From assembly GCF_000317475.1 (NCBI RefSeq), contig NC_019729.1:2928501-2992500 (forward strand): DNA of 64,000 nt, written 5' to 3'. How positions within the stretch are numbered: the stretch's first letter is position 1; every line of letters starts with the position of its first letter. The position numbers and the translations under genes are program-made. Below, one piece after another: positions 25,809-34,729 of this stretch. The notes beneath the pieces are model-generated. The model was not told the origin of the DNA. It ran no database searches and saw only the letters and a list, made by a program, of their open reading frames with translations. The stretch comes from Oscillatoria nigro-viridis PCC 7112. Lineage in GTDB: Bacteria; Cyanobacteriota; Cyanobacteriia; Cyanobacteriales; Microcoleaceae.

Positions 25809-25952
25809 ATTAGGTAAAGGGTGAAAAACTTTAACTAAATTGTTAGACAAAGCTAGACAATGAGGAATGTTTTGTCTAACACAAAATTGGTTTTGTAATT
25901 GTCAATTCCTAGTCCTAAATCTAAAATTTAATAAAATCGGGAGACGGGCAAA

Positions 25953-26657
25953 ATGGGATTATTCGATCGCCTATGGCGAGTGATTCGAGCAAATATTAAC
26001 AGTTTGGTCGGGGCTGCAGAAGACCCCGAAAAAATTCTGGAACAGGCTGTAATGGATATGCAGGAAGATTTAGTGCAGCTCAGACAAGCTGTGGCAGGAG
26101 CGATTGCAGCTCAAAAACGCACTGAACGCCAGTGCTCCCAAGCTGAGTCTACAGCAGCAGAATGGCATCAGCGGGCGCAGCTAGCTTTGCAAAAAGGCGA
26201 GGAAAATTTGGCGCGGGAAGCTCTGACGCGCAAGAAATCTTATCAAGAAACGGCAACGGCGATGAAAGCCAGTCTCGCACAACAGAACGCTGTTGTGACT
26301 AAACTTAAAGAAAATATGCGGACTCTCGAAAGTAAAATTTCCGAGGCAAAATCTAAAAAAGATATGTACATTGCCCGAGCTCGATCGGCCGCATCGTCGG
26401 AAAGACTTCAAGAAATGATGGGCAATCTCAGTACCGGCAGTGCTTTGAGCGCGTTTGAACGGATGGAAGAGAAAGTCATGCAGCTAGAAGCTCGCTCCGA
26501 AGCAATCGCAGAACTCGGAACTAATGATTTAGAAAAGAAGTTTCTCTCTCTCGAAGGTGCCGACGATGTGGATACCGAGTTGGCGGCGATGAAAGCACAA
26601 ATGCTTCCGGGCAACAATACACCCAAATTGCCGTCGGGCGAGCCGCCCGCATCCTGA
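25953..26657 (+). CDS. pspA: PspA/IM30 family protein (PspA-like paralogue)
   Basis: A 234-residue coiled-coil ESCRT-III-like protein. MGLFDRLWRVIRANINSLVG forms the N-terminal amphipathic helix that binds membranes; DPEKILEQAVMDMQEDLVQL and the long helical hairpin follow. It lacks the C-terminal extension of Vipp1. It lies 300 bases upstream of a second paralogue on the same strand, with an apparent own promoter region in between. Expected to form oligomeric membrane-stabilising assemblies under stress. Confidence 0.92.
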   Translation: MGLFDRLWRVIRANINSLVGAAEDPEKILEQAVMDMQEDLVQLRQAVAGAIAAQKRTERQCSQAESTAAEWHQRAQLALQKGEENLAREALTRKKSYQETATAMKASLAQQNAVVTKLKENMRTLESKISEAKSKKDMYIARARSAASSERLQEMMGNLSTGSALSAFERMEEKVMQLEARSEAIAELGTNDLEKKFLSLEGADDVDTELAAMKAQMLPGNNTPKLPSGEPPAS

Positions 26658-26958
26658 ACCCCAAGCAGCAGAACAATAGTCGGGACGAGCAAAAACTTCT
26701 CAACAGCCTAGCTAGAGATGGCTCGAAGCCTGTTGGGGAATTCCCGGATCGACGTTAAACTCAATAGATAGGTGCATGAATAAGCTTGCCTGCATCGCAT
26801 TACTCGATCGCTTTAAACTGGATTTATCTGTCTGCAAAAATTGCCAAAAACTAAATCGCACTAAAAATCTGACAAGAGTGAATTTCACAACTGCGGGCTA
26901 GGGCTATCAAGCCTGCTTTCCGCCTACTTCGTACACCTCACCCAGGAAAAATAGCATT

Positions 26959-27744
26959 ATGGGATTATTTGACCGCATTAGCCGAGTCGTCAAAGCCAAT
27001 CTTAACGATCTGGTCAATAAAGCTGAAGACCCGGAAAAGATTTTAGAACAGTCCGTTACGGATATGCAGGAAGACTTGGTGCAGTTGCGTCAGGCCGTTG
27101 CCAGCGCGATCGCCACTCAAAAGCGCACCCAGACTCAGTACAATCAAGCTGAATCTCAATCTAACCAGTGGCAGCAGCGCGCTCAGCTAGCCCTGCAAAA
27201 AGGAGACGAGACTTTGGCCAGGGAAGCGCTGGTTCGCAAAAAGTCTCACGCTGAAACGGCGGCTACGCTGAAAGCCAGTCTGGATCAGCAATCGGCTCAG
27301 GTGGAAAGTCTCAAGCGCAACTTGATCGGTTTGGAGAGCAAAATTTCTGAAGCTAAGACTAAGAAGGATATGCTCAAAGCGAGGATATCGGCTGCTAAGG
27401 CTCAGGAACAGCTCAACAATACCATTGGCACCTTGAATACTGGCAGTTCAATGGCGGCTTTCGATCGCATGGAAGAAAAAGTTTTGCAGATTGAAGCTCG
27501 CGCGGGGGCTTCGGCAGAATTGGCAGCCGGCAGCAGCAATTTAGAGGAACAGTTCCGCTTGCTCGAAAGCGGTGGTGATGTTGACGACGAGTTGGCTCAG
27601 ATGAAAGCTCAACTGACCGGGGGTTCTGTGTCTCAAGGTCAATTGCCGGCTGCGGGTAAAACGGCAGCAGCTAGTAGCTCGGAGTCGAGCCCGGTGATTG
27701 ACGCTGAGTTGGAAGAATTGCGATCGCAGCTCAATAAAATGTAG
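26959..27744 (+). CDS. vipp1: Vipp1/IM30 thylakoid membrane protein
   Basis: A 261-residue PspA/IM30 protein beginning MGLFDRISRVVKANLNDLVN, with the full helical hairpin and a C-terminal extension ending SSPVIDAELEELRSQLNKM after an S/A-rich linker. That terminal helix alpha-7 is the feature separating Vipp1 from PspA; Vipp1 is required for thylakoid biogenesis and maintenance in cyanobacteria. The close paralogue upstream shares roughly two thirds of residues by eye, suggesting a tandem duplication with the first copy lacking the tail. Confidence 0.92.
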   Translation: MGLFDRISRVVKANLNDLVNKAEDPEKILEQSVTDMQEDLVQLRQAVASAIATQKRTQTQYNQAESQSNQWQQRAQLALQKGDETLAREALVRKKSHAETAATLKASLDQQSAQVESLKRNLIGLESKISEAKTKKDMLKARISAAKAQEQLNNTIGTLNTGSSMAAFDRMEEKVLQIEARAGASAELAAGSSNLEEQFRLLESGGDVDDELAQMKAQLTGGSVSQGQLPAAGKTAAASSSESSPVIDAELEELRSQLNKM

Positions 27745-27796
27745 TAATCTCTATCAAAATTTACCTATTTCTCAGATCGCAGGTTTGATAGAATGC

Positions 27797-27839
27797 TCCG
27801 CCGACCTACAGGGCTAGCTTGGGAGGTCGGAGTTTTTTT
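27797..27839 (+). terminator. Rho-independent terminator after vipp1
   Basis: CCGACCT (27801-27807) pairs with AGGTCGG (27824-27830), then AG and seven T residues (27833-27839). It lies 55 bases after the vipp1 stop codon. Confidence 0.8.
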
Positions 27840-28075
27840 GGTAATTTTTGACTACACAAAACAGAAGTGCTGTCAACTATCTTTATATTGACTTAAGAAA
27901 TTAACTCTTTAAAAAGTGATAAAGTAATTTTATTTCTTGCAAGAAGTCTAGCTTGGGAGGTAAGAGTTTTTGAGCAATTTGTCATTACACAAAACAGGAG
28001 TGCTGTCAACTATCTTTATATTGATTTAAGAAATTAACTCTTTAAAAAGTGATAAAGTAATTTTATTCCTTGCAA
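27814..28075. repeat. 134-bp tandem duplication including half of the terminator
   Basis: Two adjacent units start at CTAGCTTGGGAGGT (27814 and 27948) and end in CTTGCAA (about 27942 and 28075). They share long identical blocks such as GTGCTGTCAACTATCTTTAT and AAGTGATAAAGTAATTTTAT, with scattered changes. The second unit lacks the upstream CCGACCT arm, so only the first can form the terminator hairpin. Confidence 0.85.
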
Positions 28076-28133
28076 TTGCGTCGGTCGCGCCCGATCGTAA
28101 GTGTAAATAACTATCAAATATTGCTAACCTGTC

Positions 28134-29130
28134 ATGCCCGTGCAATTTTCTAGAGGCTTTTGTAAAATCAAGTTTTTCAAGGCATTAGCACTTGGTTTTT
28201 CAATTGCAGCTATTTGTCCCGCACTGCTATCAGCTCTAAGTGTTAACGAGTCGATGGTTGCTACCGACTCAGGGGTGCAAGCGCCCATTTTACAGGATAA
28301 TTTACTGTCTCAATTAAAACTAAATCAAGAAACAGCAGACGACCGCGATCGGCTTCGTGATTTATACTCGGGTTCAGAATTAGATAGAGGCAGTAAAGAG
28401 CAAGAAAATAGCATCCCGGAGTTCGATCGATCGACCCAAAGTGAGCCTGCAGAAACTCTCCCTCAATTGCCGAACCGAGGAGAAAATAGACACGAATTTC
28501 CGATTCCTAACCCGCGGCTGCCAAATCCGGCTCCTCTCCCATAACCCGCAACACCAAAGCCCTTGCCTTCAGGCGAACCGCTTTTGCCACCTGCTGTTCC
28601 CCCACTGGCACAGCCTGCAGAATTGCTAAGATTCCGGGTACGATAAAAGTCGATCGATGGGAAGTAGTTGGCAGTTGATTTACCGCGAGCCGATCGTGCA
28701 AAATCCCAGAAAACAAATCGCGATCGGTATCGGTACCTGCAGGCGAGAAGTGGAATTGGCTGGGGCAGAGCTTTTGCCGATCGAACCATTCGGTATAGGG
28801 GGATCGGACACATTGCGGGGCTACCGTCAGGAGGCTTTGCTGGCGGATAGCCGGATTTTTGATTCAGCCGAGTTGCGGTATCCGATGCAAGCGCACCCGC
28901 GACAACCAAGGAGTTTTGCAGGTGACGGCGTTTGTGGATTTTGGCAATGTTTGGAATCCCAGGGAAAGCGCGGTTTTGGAAGCAAATACTTTGCTGTCAG
29001 CGGGATTGCGGCTGGGGTGACTGTACGGCGAAAGGTGGAATGCTCGCGGAGGCGGGGGAATTCCTTTGATTGGTATTAAGTCGAGCAACAGGAGTTTACA
29101 AGAGCGCGGGCTGTATTTTTCTGTATAATT
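28134..29130 (+). pseudogene. Decayed two-partner secretion transporter (ShlB/FhaC type)
   Basis: Pieces of a TpsB outer-membrane transporter lie in order but in different frames. 28134-28541: signal peptide (FFKALALGFSIAAICPALLS) and linker, ended by TAA at 28542. In-frame continuation: PSGEPLLPPAVPPLAQPAEL. After a shift at about 28630: IPGTIKVDRWEVVGS, the start of the POTRA domain, then TGA. From 28675 in a third frame: LIYREPIVQNPRKQIAIGIG and FGIGGSDTLRGYRQEALLAD, the barrel motif. After a further shift near 28900: VTAFVDFGNVWNPRESAVLE and then SLQERGLYFSV. Most of POTRA and the barrel (roughly 300 residues) is deleted. The gene cannot make a functional transporter. No TpsA partner is visible. 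Confidence 0.8.
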
Positions 29131-29263
29131 CAAACCTTTTTAGGAAAGCAGTCGTTTTGCGCTTGGCGGAACTGAGCAATTCCGCTATATAGTAATAAGT
29201 ATCATTTGGCACTCCTCTGTAGCTGCCAAGAGTGCATTTTACTGATAATCTTTAAATTAAACT

Positions 29264-29491
29264 ATGTCTAAGGTTCGGTTGCTGCTTTTAAGTTCTTTTG
29301 CTTCCGGTTTTGGGCTTTGCTCAATCATTTTGGCGATGTTTACGATGACTTCCAGGCTGTCATTTACGTCTTTTTTTACATTTGTCTTAACTTTAGTGTT
29401 TTTTGGAATTAATCTGCTTTTTGCTTTGCATTATTATACATCTATTACCAAGCAATTGAGTATTAAGAGTAAAAGAAAAGCTCGAATTTAA
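29264..29491 (+). CDS. Small two-helix membrane protein (75 aa)
   Basis: Starts at ATG 29264. Two hydrophobic segments (SFASGFGLCSIILAMFTM and FFTFVLTLVFFGINLLFAL) are followed by a basic tail (KSKRKARI), giving an inside C-terminus. No family recognised. It lies between two decayed regions, so it may be a genuine small protein or a remnant; codon use looks normal. Confidence 0.5.
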   Translation: MSKVRLLLLSSFASGFGLCSIILAMFTMTSRLSFTSFFTFVLTLVFFGINLLFALHYYTSITKQLSIKSKRKARI

Positions 29492-29530
29492 GTAGGTCGG
29501 CATAAAACAAACAAAGTAAGTAAAGAAATG

Positions 29531-29728
29531 TTAAGAGCGAGAACGGGAACTAAATTTAAAGCGATTAGTTGTATAATTTCCTCGTTCTCCTCTAGCTTCA
29601 ATTCCATCAATTACTGCGTAGGCAATATCTAGTTCGTCTTCAAACATTTTTCCTACCAGTTCATGATTTTTAAGTTGTTGCCATTCCCGTTCAATTTTGT
29701 TCATTTCTGAGCAGTATTCTGGTAAAAT
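29531..29728 (-). pseudogene. IS630-family transposase, C-terminal remnant
   Basis: The minus-strand frame from 29728 reads LPEYCSEMNKIEREWQQLKN and continues for about 65 residues to YTTNRFKFSSRSRS. LPxYxxxxNxIExxW with its Glu is the DDE C-terminal signature of IS630 transposases. The frame is cut exactly at the right end of TnpB element copy B (29729), so only the last third of the gene remains. Confidence 0.8.
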
Positions 29729-31154
29729 TGACACTCTCCTGGCTAAAGCCGAGGAGATTCTTGATTCGCAGAATCGACTTGCCGATGCAGAATTACTTCA
29801 ACATCGGTAGCGGTCAATTCTCCACAAGCGTTCGGATCTAAGATCCAAGTTCCGACGTGCCCCGCCGTACTCAATCCCCGACTTAGGATATTTTTAGCTG
29901 CGTTCCAGTCACGATCTAATACGCATCCACACCGACAAGCGTGGGTTCGCGTTGAGAGACTTTTCTTAACAATTGTTCCGCAACTAGAGCATTCTTGACT
30001 TGTTCCGTTAGCTGGTACGGCAATCGTAATTCTTCCGAATACTTTGCCAAAATATTCCAGCCAAATTCGGAACATATACCAAGAAGCGTCGTTAATCGAT
30101 TTTGCCAGACAGTGATTCTTCACCATATTTTTAATCCTCAAATCTTCGTAGACTACACAGTCGTTAGACTGGATGACGCATCTTGCCAACTTCACGGCAA
30201 AATCTTTACGCTGTCTGCTTATTTTGAGGTGGCGCTTCCCTAGAATCGCTCTAGCTTTTTTTCTGTTTTGCGAACCCTTGACTCGTTTTGAAACTCGTTT
30301 TTGGGCTTTCTTCAACCTGCGTTCTCCCTTGCGGAGGAAACGCGGGTTATCAACTGCAACGCCATTTGAGTCAGTGTAAAACTCTTTAAGTCCTACATCT
30401 AACCCGATGGTGTTACCCGTGATTTCAATCTTTTCAGAACGGTCAACTTGAATGCAAAACTGGACATAATATCCGTCTGCTCGCCTTACCAAGCGTACTC
30501 GTTTGATTTGACTGCGCTGGTAGAAATGCAAGTCGCGGGTTCCTTTTAATTTAAGTTTGCCGATTCCTTTTTTATCGGTAAAAGTGATTGATTTCCGGTC
30601 GTCTGCCAGACGCCAGCCCGTAGTTTTGTACTCTACCGAGCGGTTGTCTTTCTGGAATTGCGGAAACCCTTTTTTTCCTGGGACTTTCTTTTTGCAGTTG
30701 TCGTAGAATCGTGAAATCGCCGACCACGCTCTTTCTGAACTCGATTGTCTGGCCATGCTGTTTAAGTCGTCGCAAAACGGGAATTCCTTCGCTAGAATGG
30801 CGCTGTATTTATTCAAGTCGTATTTGTTGACTTTTTCGTTTTCCATCCAAAAGCGCAATGCTTTGTTGCGGATGAACTGCACCGTTCTAATTGCTTCGTC
30901 TACAGCTTCAAATTGCTGCTTTTTACCGTATGCTTTCAACTCGAAAACTAGCATGACTTCGACCCTCATCACGATAGGTTTATGCTAGCAGCGTTGGCTT
31001 AACCCGGTTCTCATTGTTCACAAAGATTTACATAGTTGTAATTTACAGTACATACAATTCAGAAATCTCATGAAAAATACTGGGAGGCTAAAGCCTCCTT
31101 ACCCCTTTCATCCCCGGACTGAAGTCGCGGGGTTTTCAGGGTGTTCTTTATAAC
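29729..31154 (-). mobile_element. IS1341-type TnpB-only element, copy B
   Basis: Shares right-end TTGACAC (29729) and left-end TTTATAAC (31154) with copy A at 17060-18481. Left-end hairpins are GGAGGC/GCCTCC (31083-31098) and CCCCGGAC/GTCGCGGGG. The right flank is an IS630 transposase fragment, the left flank an integrase fragment. Predicted omega-RNA guide, on the minus strand from 29728: TTTTACCAGAATACTGCTCA, which targets IS630 sequence coding LPEYC. Confidence 0.85.
29743..30954 (-). CDS. tnpB: TnpB RNA-guided endonuclease, IS1341 type, copy B
   Basis: A 403-residue protein nearly identical to the copy at 17075-18286, with the same RuvC Asp/Glu/Asp residues (GLDVGL, VYEDL, LDRDW) and zinc ribbon. 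An in-frame ATG six codons upstream exists here only because of one extra G; the start at 30954 matches copy A and keeps the GAGG-type ribosome site. Nucleotide identity to copy A is very high in the 3' two thirds and the first 200 bases, but lower in the block at about 30490-30750. Confidence 0.95.
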   Translation of the reverse strand: MLVFELKAYGKKQQFEAVDEAIRTVQFIRNKALRFWMENEKVNKYDLNKYSAILAKEFPFCDDLNSMARQSSSERAWSAISRFYDNCKKKVPGKKGFPQFQKDNRSVEYKTTGWRLADDRKSITFTDKKGIGKLKLKGTRDLHFYQRSQIKRVRLVRRADGYYVQFCIQVDRSEKIEITGNTIGLDVGLKEFYTDSNGVAVDNPRFLRKGERRLKKAQKRVSKRVKGSQNRKKARAILGKRHLKISRQRKDFAVKLARCVIQSNDCVVYEDLRIKNMVKNHCLAKSINDASWYMFRIWLEYFGKVFGRITIAVPANGTSQECSSCGTIVKKSLSTRTHACRCGCVLDRDWNAAKNILSRGLSTAGHVGTWILDPNACGELTATDVEVILHRQVDSANQESPRL

Positions 31155-31234
31155 GAAAAGCGTTTACCCTGTCATGACCAGGCAAGTCGTAGACGCTCTT
31201 TGAAAACTTCAATATTTACTGAACCTTTTGGCAT
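31155..31234 (-). pseudogene. Tyrosine integrase N-terminal remnant
   Basis: From ATG 31234 the minus strand reads MPKGSVNIEVFKERLRLAWS, then TGA, then QGKRFS up to the left end of TnpB element copy B. SVxIExFxxRLRLxWSxxGKRYSL is the arm-type DNA-binding start of cyanobacterial phage-type integrases. Only about 27 codons are left and they contain a stop. It lies 135 bases from the 3' end of tRNA-Ala, a common integrase target site. Confidence 0.6.
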
Positions 31235-31341
31235 ATCGAAAATTTATCGTAAATTTATCGTAAAAGATGTCTGGAGTTGTCTGCTGCTGTCGTCCTAATT
31301 GAGAATGTCCAATATAACAGTTTTGATGGATAAACGACAAG

Positions 31342-31364
31342 ACCCGCTCTGTGAACGGGTTTTC
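31342..31364. terminator. Hairpin with T-run beside tRNA-Ala 3' end
   Basis: ACCCG (31342) pairs with CGGGT (31356), followed by TTTCTT on the plus strand. It lies immediately downstream of the minus-strand tRNA and is its probable transcription end, although the better T-run is on the plus strand. Confidence 0.45.
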
Positions 31365-31368
31365 TTAA

Positions 31369-31441
31369 TGGAGAATAGCGGGCTCGAACCGCTGACCCCT
31401 ACAATGCCATTGTAGTGCTCTACCAACTGAGCTAATTCCCC
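31369..31441 (-). tRNA. tRNA-Ala(GGC)
   Basis: Minus strand GGGGAATTAGCTCAGTTGGT starts the cloverleaf. Acceptor GGGGAAT pairs with ATTCTCC (one G-U), the anticodon arm CTACA/TGTAG encloses a seven-base loop ATGGCAT with anticodon GGC, and the T-arm has GGTTCGAGCCC. The discriminator base is A and CCA is not encoded. 73 bases. An integrase remnant lies next to its 3' end. Confidence 0.95.
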
Positions 31442-31593
31442 TTTCTTTTCGCGCTCTCAATCATGCCTTACCTGACCAATATTTGTCAAGCGTTTTTACA
31501 AAATTAATTTTGAGCCTTGGACTGGCAAGGCTTTGGGCTTTTTGTCAAAAAACATCTCCTCGCTTCTGGATAATCGTCAATCCCTACTATGAT

Positions 31594-31797
31594 TTAGTAA
31601 GTGTGTTGGGATATTTCGGTTAAATGGCTCAAACAAGACCCCATGAGGAAGTAGACGACTACCAGAGCTGCTGCTGAGACAGCAACTAGAGCACCAGCTA
31701 GCATTAGTGAAAATTCCCGTTGCGCGATCGCCTCCTGCATCAAGTGCAAAGACCAAGCAACGAGGGCAACGTCAATTATTAAAATAGAAATCAGCAT
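31594..31797 (-). CDS. Small two-helix membrane protein (67 aa)
   Basis: ATG at 31797. Two hydrophobic segments, MLISILIIDVALVAWSLHLM and LMLAGALVAVSAAALVVVYF, are separated by a short polar stretch (QEAIAQREFS). No family recognised, though similar short proteins are often seen in cyanobacteria. Real coding is likely from composition but not proven. Confidence 0.55.
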   Translation of the reverse strand: MLISILIIDVALVAWSLHLMQEAIAQREFSLMLAGALVAVSAAALVVVYFLMGSCLSHLTEISQHTY

Positions 31798-32202
31798 AAG
31801 TTACGATTTGTAACAGCGTACCTATTGTAACAAAACTTTTGGCTGAGTGCCGCGCAGCTCAGACCTATTTAATTTTTGCCGTAAAACCCGGAGGCAGCAG
31901 TGGAAAGCGCCTCAACAAAAATGATAGCTTTGCTTAATAATTACGATATGCAAAGTAAATGAGAGCTAGGTCAGCGTTATTAGGTGGCGTTTTTGATTTG
32001 GAAGCCAGCGATTCCCTGCGGGATAGCTGCGCTTCACACGCTTTTTTGAGGGGGTAGGGTGCGTTAGCGAAGCCCGCCCCTACGGGGGCTACGCCAACGA
32101 AGAGGATCGACCTTTGAGTATAACTGATTTGATAGCAGAAGGTCTGAGCGGCTGTTGCACTTGGATGCTGTAAAATTAACTTGATTAATCTGCTTTTAAA
32201 AG
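31798..32202. other. Intergenic region, 405 bp
   Basis: No supported gene. At 32045-32095 there is a GTAGGGTGCGTTAGCGAAGC / GGGGGCTACGCCAACG palindromic block, another dispersed cyanobacterial intergenic repeat type. Confidence 0.5.
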
Positions 32203-34729
32203 ATGACAAATCGCTCTACTCGCGCCCTTTTTCACAGCAAAACACTCAACACTGCTTTGCGTGCTTTTAGCTTTCCGCAAGATATGGAAGTGCGCCGCCA
32301 AAAATTGGGAACGTGGATTGCTGCACTTAAAACTGGTACGTTAGACGAAGTTAAAGAAGTTTCGCTGCACGGCAGTTTTATTAATGATATCTTTCAGGAT
32401 GTTTTGGGATATTGCTCGGTAATTCAAGGTGCGGGGAAAGCTTGGGAAATTAACGCGGAACAAACGATATCTGATGGGGGCGGTTCTGCTGACGGGGCGA
32501 TCGGCTTTTTTACTGCTGCTGGCAATCCTAAAGGCAAAGCCGTGTCCCTGCAAGGAAAAGTGATTGCTCCGATCGAACTCAAGGGGGCGAAAAATGATTT
32601 AGACCGTCCCGCATCCGGGCGATCGGAGTCAGCAGTTGACCAAGGTTGGCGCTACGCTAATTATACACCAGATTGTCGCTGGATTATTGTCTCGAATTAT
32701 CGAGAGTTGCGACTTTATCATACCAATAAAACTCCCGCTTATTGCGAACAATTTTTTCTGACTGACTTGGCGGATATTGCAGCTTTTAAGCGGTTTTACT
32801 TTCTGCTGTGTCGCCGCAATTTTTTGCCTAAAAACCAAGCTCAAACAGGTTCTGTTATTGACAGACTGTTAAAAGACTCTGACGAAGCTCAAGAGGAAAT
32901 CACTAATAAATTATATCAAGAGTACAAAGCAATTCGACTTGCTCTCGTCAAGCATTTTCGCTTTTCTGGGCCGCAGGATATCCCCAACCGCGATCGCGTA
33001 CTCATCGAAAAAGCTCAAAAAACTTTAGACCGCGTTTTATTCATTGCTTTTTGTGAAGATAAAGGGTTGCTGCCGCGAAACACGATCGGCAACGCTCACG
33101 ACCACAAAGACCAATACAATCCTAGATTAATTTGGGAAAATTATCAATCTGTATTTCGCTGGGTAGATGTAGGAAATGATGACCCTCCTGTACCGGGATA
33201 CAACGGCGGTTTATTTAAATTCGATCCGGTTTTAGACGCACAATTGACTGTGCCAAATCCCTTATGCAGTCTGCTTAAAAATTTGACGCGATTTGATTTT
33301 GATACCGAAGTTTCCGTCGATATTTTGGGGCATATTTTCGAGCAGTCTGTTACAGATTTGGAAGAATTAAATGCTGAAACGACCGGGCAGGAATACAATC
33401 AGAAAAAAGGCAAGCGGAAAACTCAAGGTGTGTTTTACACGCCTGCTTATATTACTCAATATATTGTCGAGGTTTCTCTCGGCGGCTATTTGCAGCGGCG
33501 AGAGCAAGAATTGCGCGATTTATTCCTAATTGGCGAAGTTGCTGAAGATTCGGTTCAGCCCCCAAAGAAAACTGCAATTAAGTTTTGGAAAGCGTATCGA
33601 GACGAGGTGCTGCAAAAAACGCGCGTCATCGATCCGGCGTGCGGTTCGGGTGCTTTTTTGATTGCGGCTTTTGATTATTTGATGCAGCAGTACGAAAGAG
33701 TCGATCGCGAATTGAATGCTTTGGGGTATAAGCCAAAAAACGGCAACTCTCTGGAATTTGACAGAAGCATTTTAAGTAACAACCTGTACGGCGTAGATTT
33801 GCTGCCGGAATCGGCGGAAATTACTAAACTTTCCCTGTGGTTGAAGACGGCGGAACCTGGTAAAACCCTGACGTATTTGGATGATAATATTAAAGCGGGA
33901 AACTCGATAGTCGCTGACAGTAATGTAGCAGATACAGCGTTTGATTGGCAAGCTGAATTTCCCCAGATTTTTGCTGATGGCGGTTTTGATGTTGTCATTG
34001 GCAATCCGCCTTACGTGCGGCAGGAGTTGCTATCTCCAATTAAACCATACTTGCAAGCAAATTATGAATCATATAACGGCGTAGCAGACCTTTATACTTA
34101 CTTTTATGAACTCGGGTTAAACATTCTCAAACCGAAGGGTGTGCTTTCGTATATTGTCACAAATAAATGGCTGAGGTCTGGATACGGCGAACCTCTACGC
34201 AAGTTATTTGCCAGTCAAGGTTTACTAGAGCAAATTATTGATTTCGGACACGCGCCAATTTTTGAAGACGCTGATACTTTTCCCTGTATTGTCGCAGTCA
34301 GAAAACCTAACGCTTCTCTATGTATCTCTGAAACTGAAAGCGAGATTGACCCCGGTAAATCTGAACCTAATTCGCCTGTGATTGTTTGTCCGGTTCCGCG
34401 CGAGGAACTTGCGAATATCAACCTTACACAATACGTTCAACAACACGGCTATCAAATTTCGCGATCGCGCTTCAATGCGAATGCTTGGAGTCTGGAACCT
34501 CCGGCTGTTGATGAGCTGATGCAGAAAATAAAACAAGTGGGAGTTCCGCTAAAAGATTTTGCAGGCGTTAAGCCTTTATATGGCATAAAAACAGGGTTTA
34601 ACGAAGCTTTTTTGATTGATGAAGCTACTAAAAATAGTCTGGTTCAAGCAGACCCTAAATCCGCTGAAATTATCAGACCTTATTTGCGAGGTCAAGATAT
34701 TAAACGCTGGAGTCCAGAGTGGGCGAATC

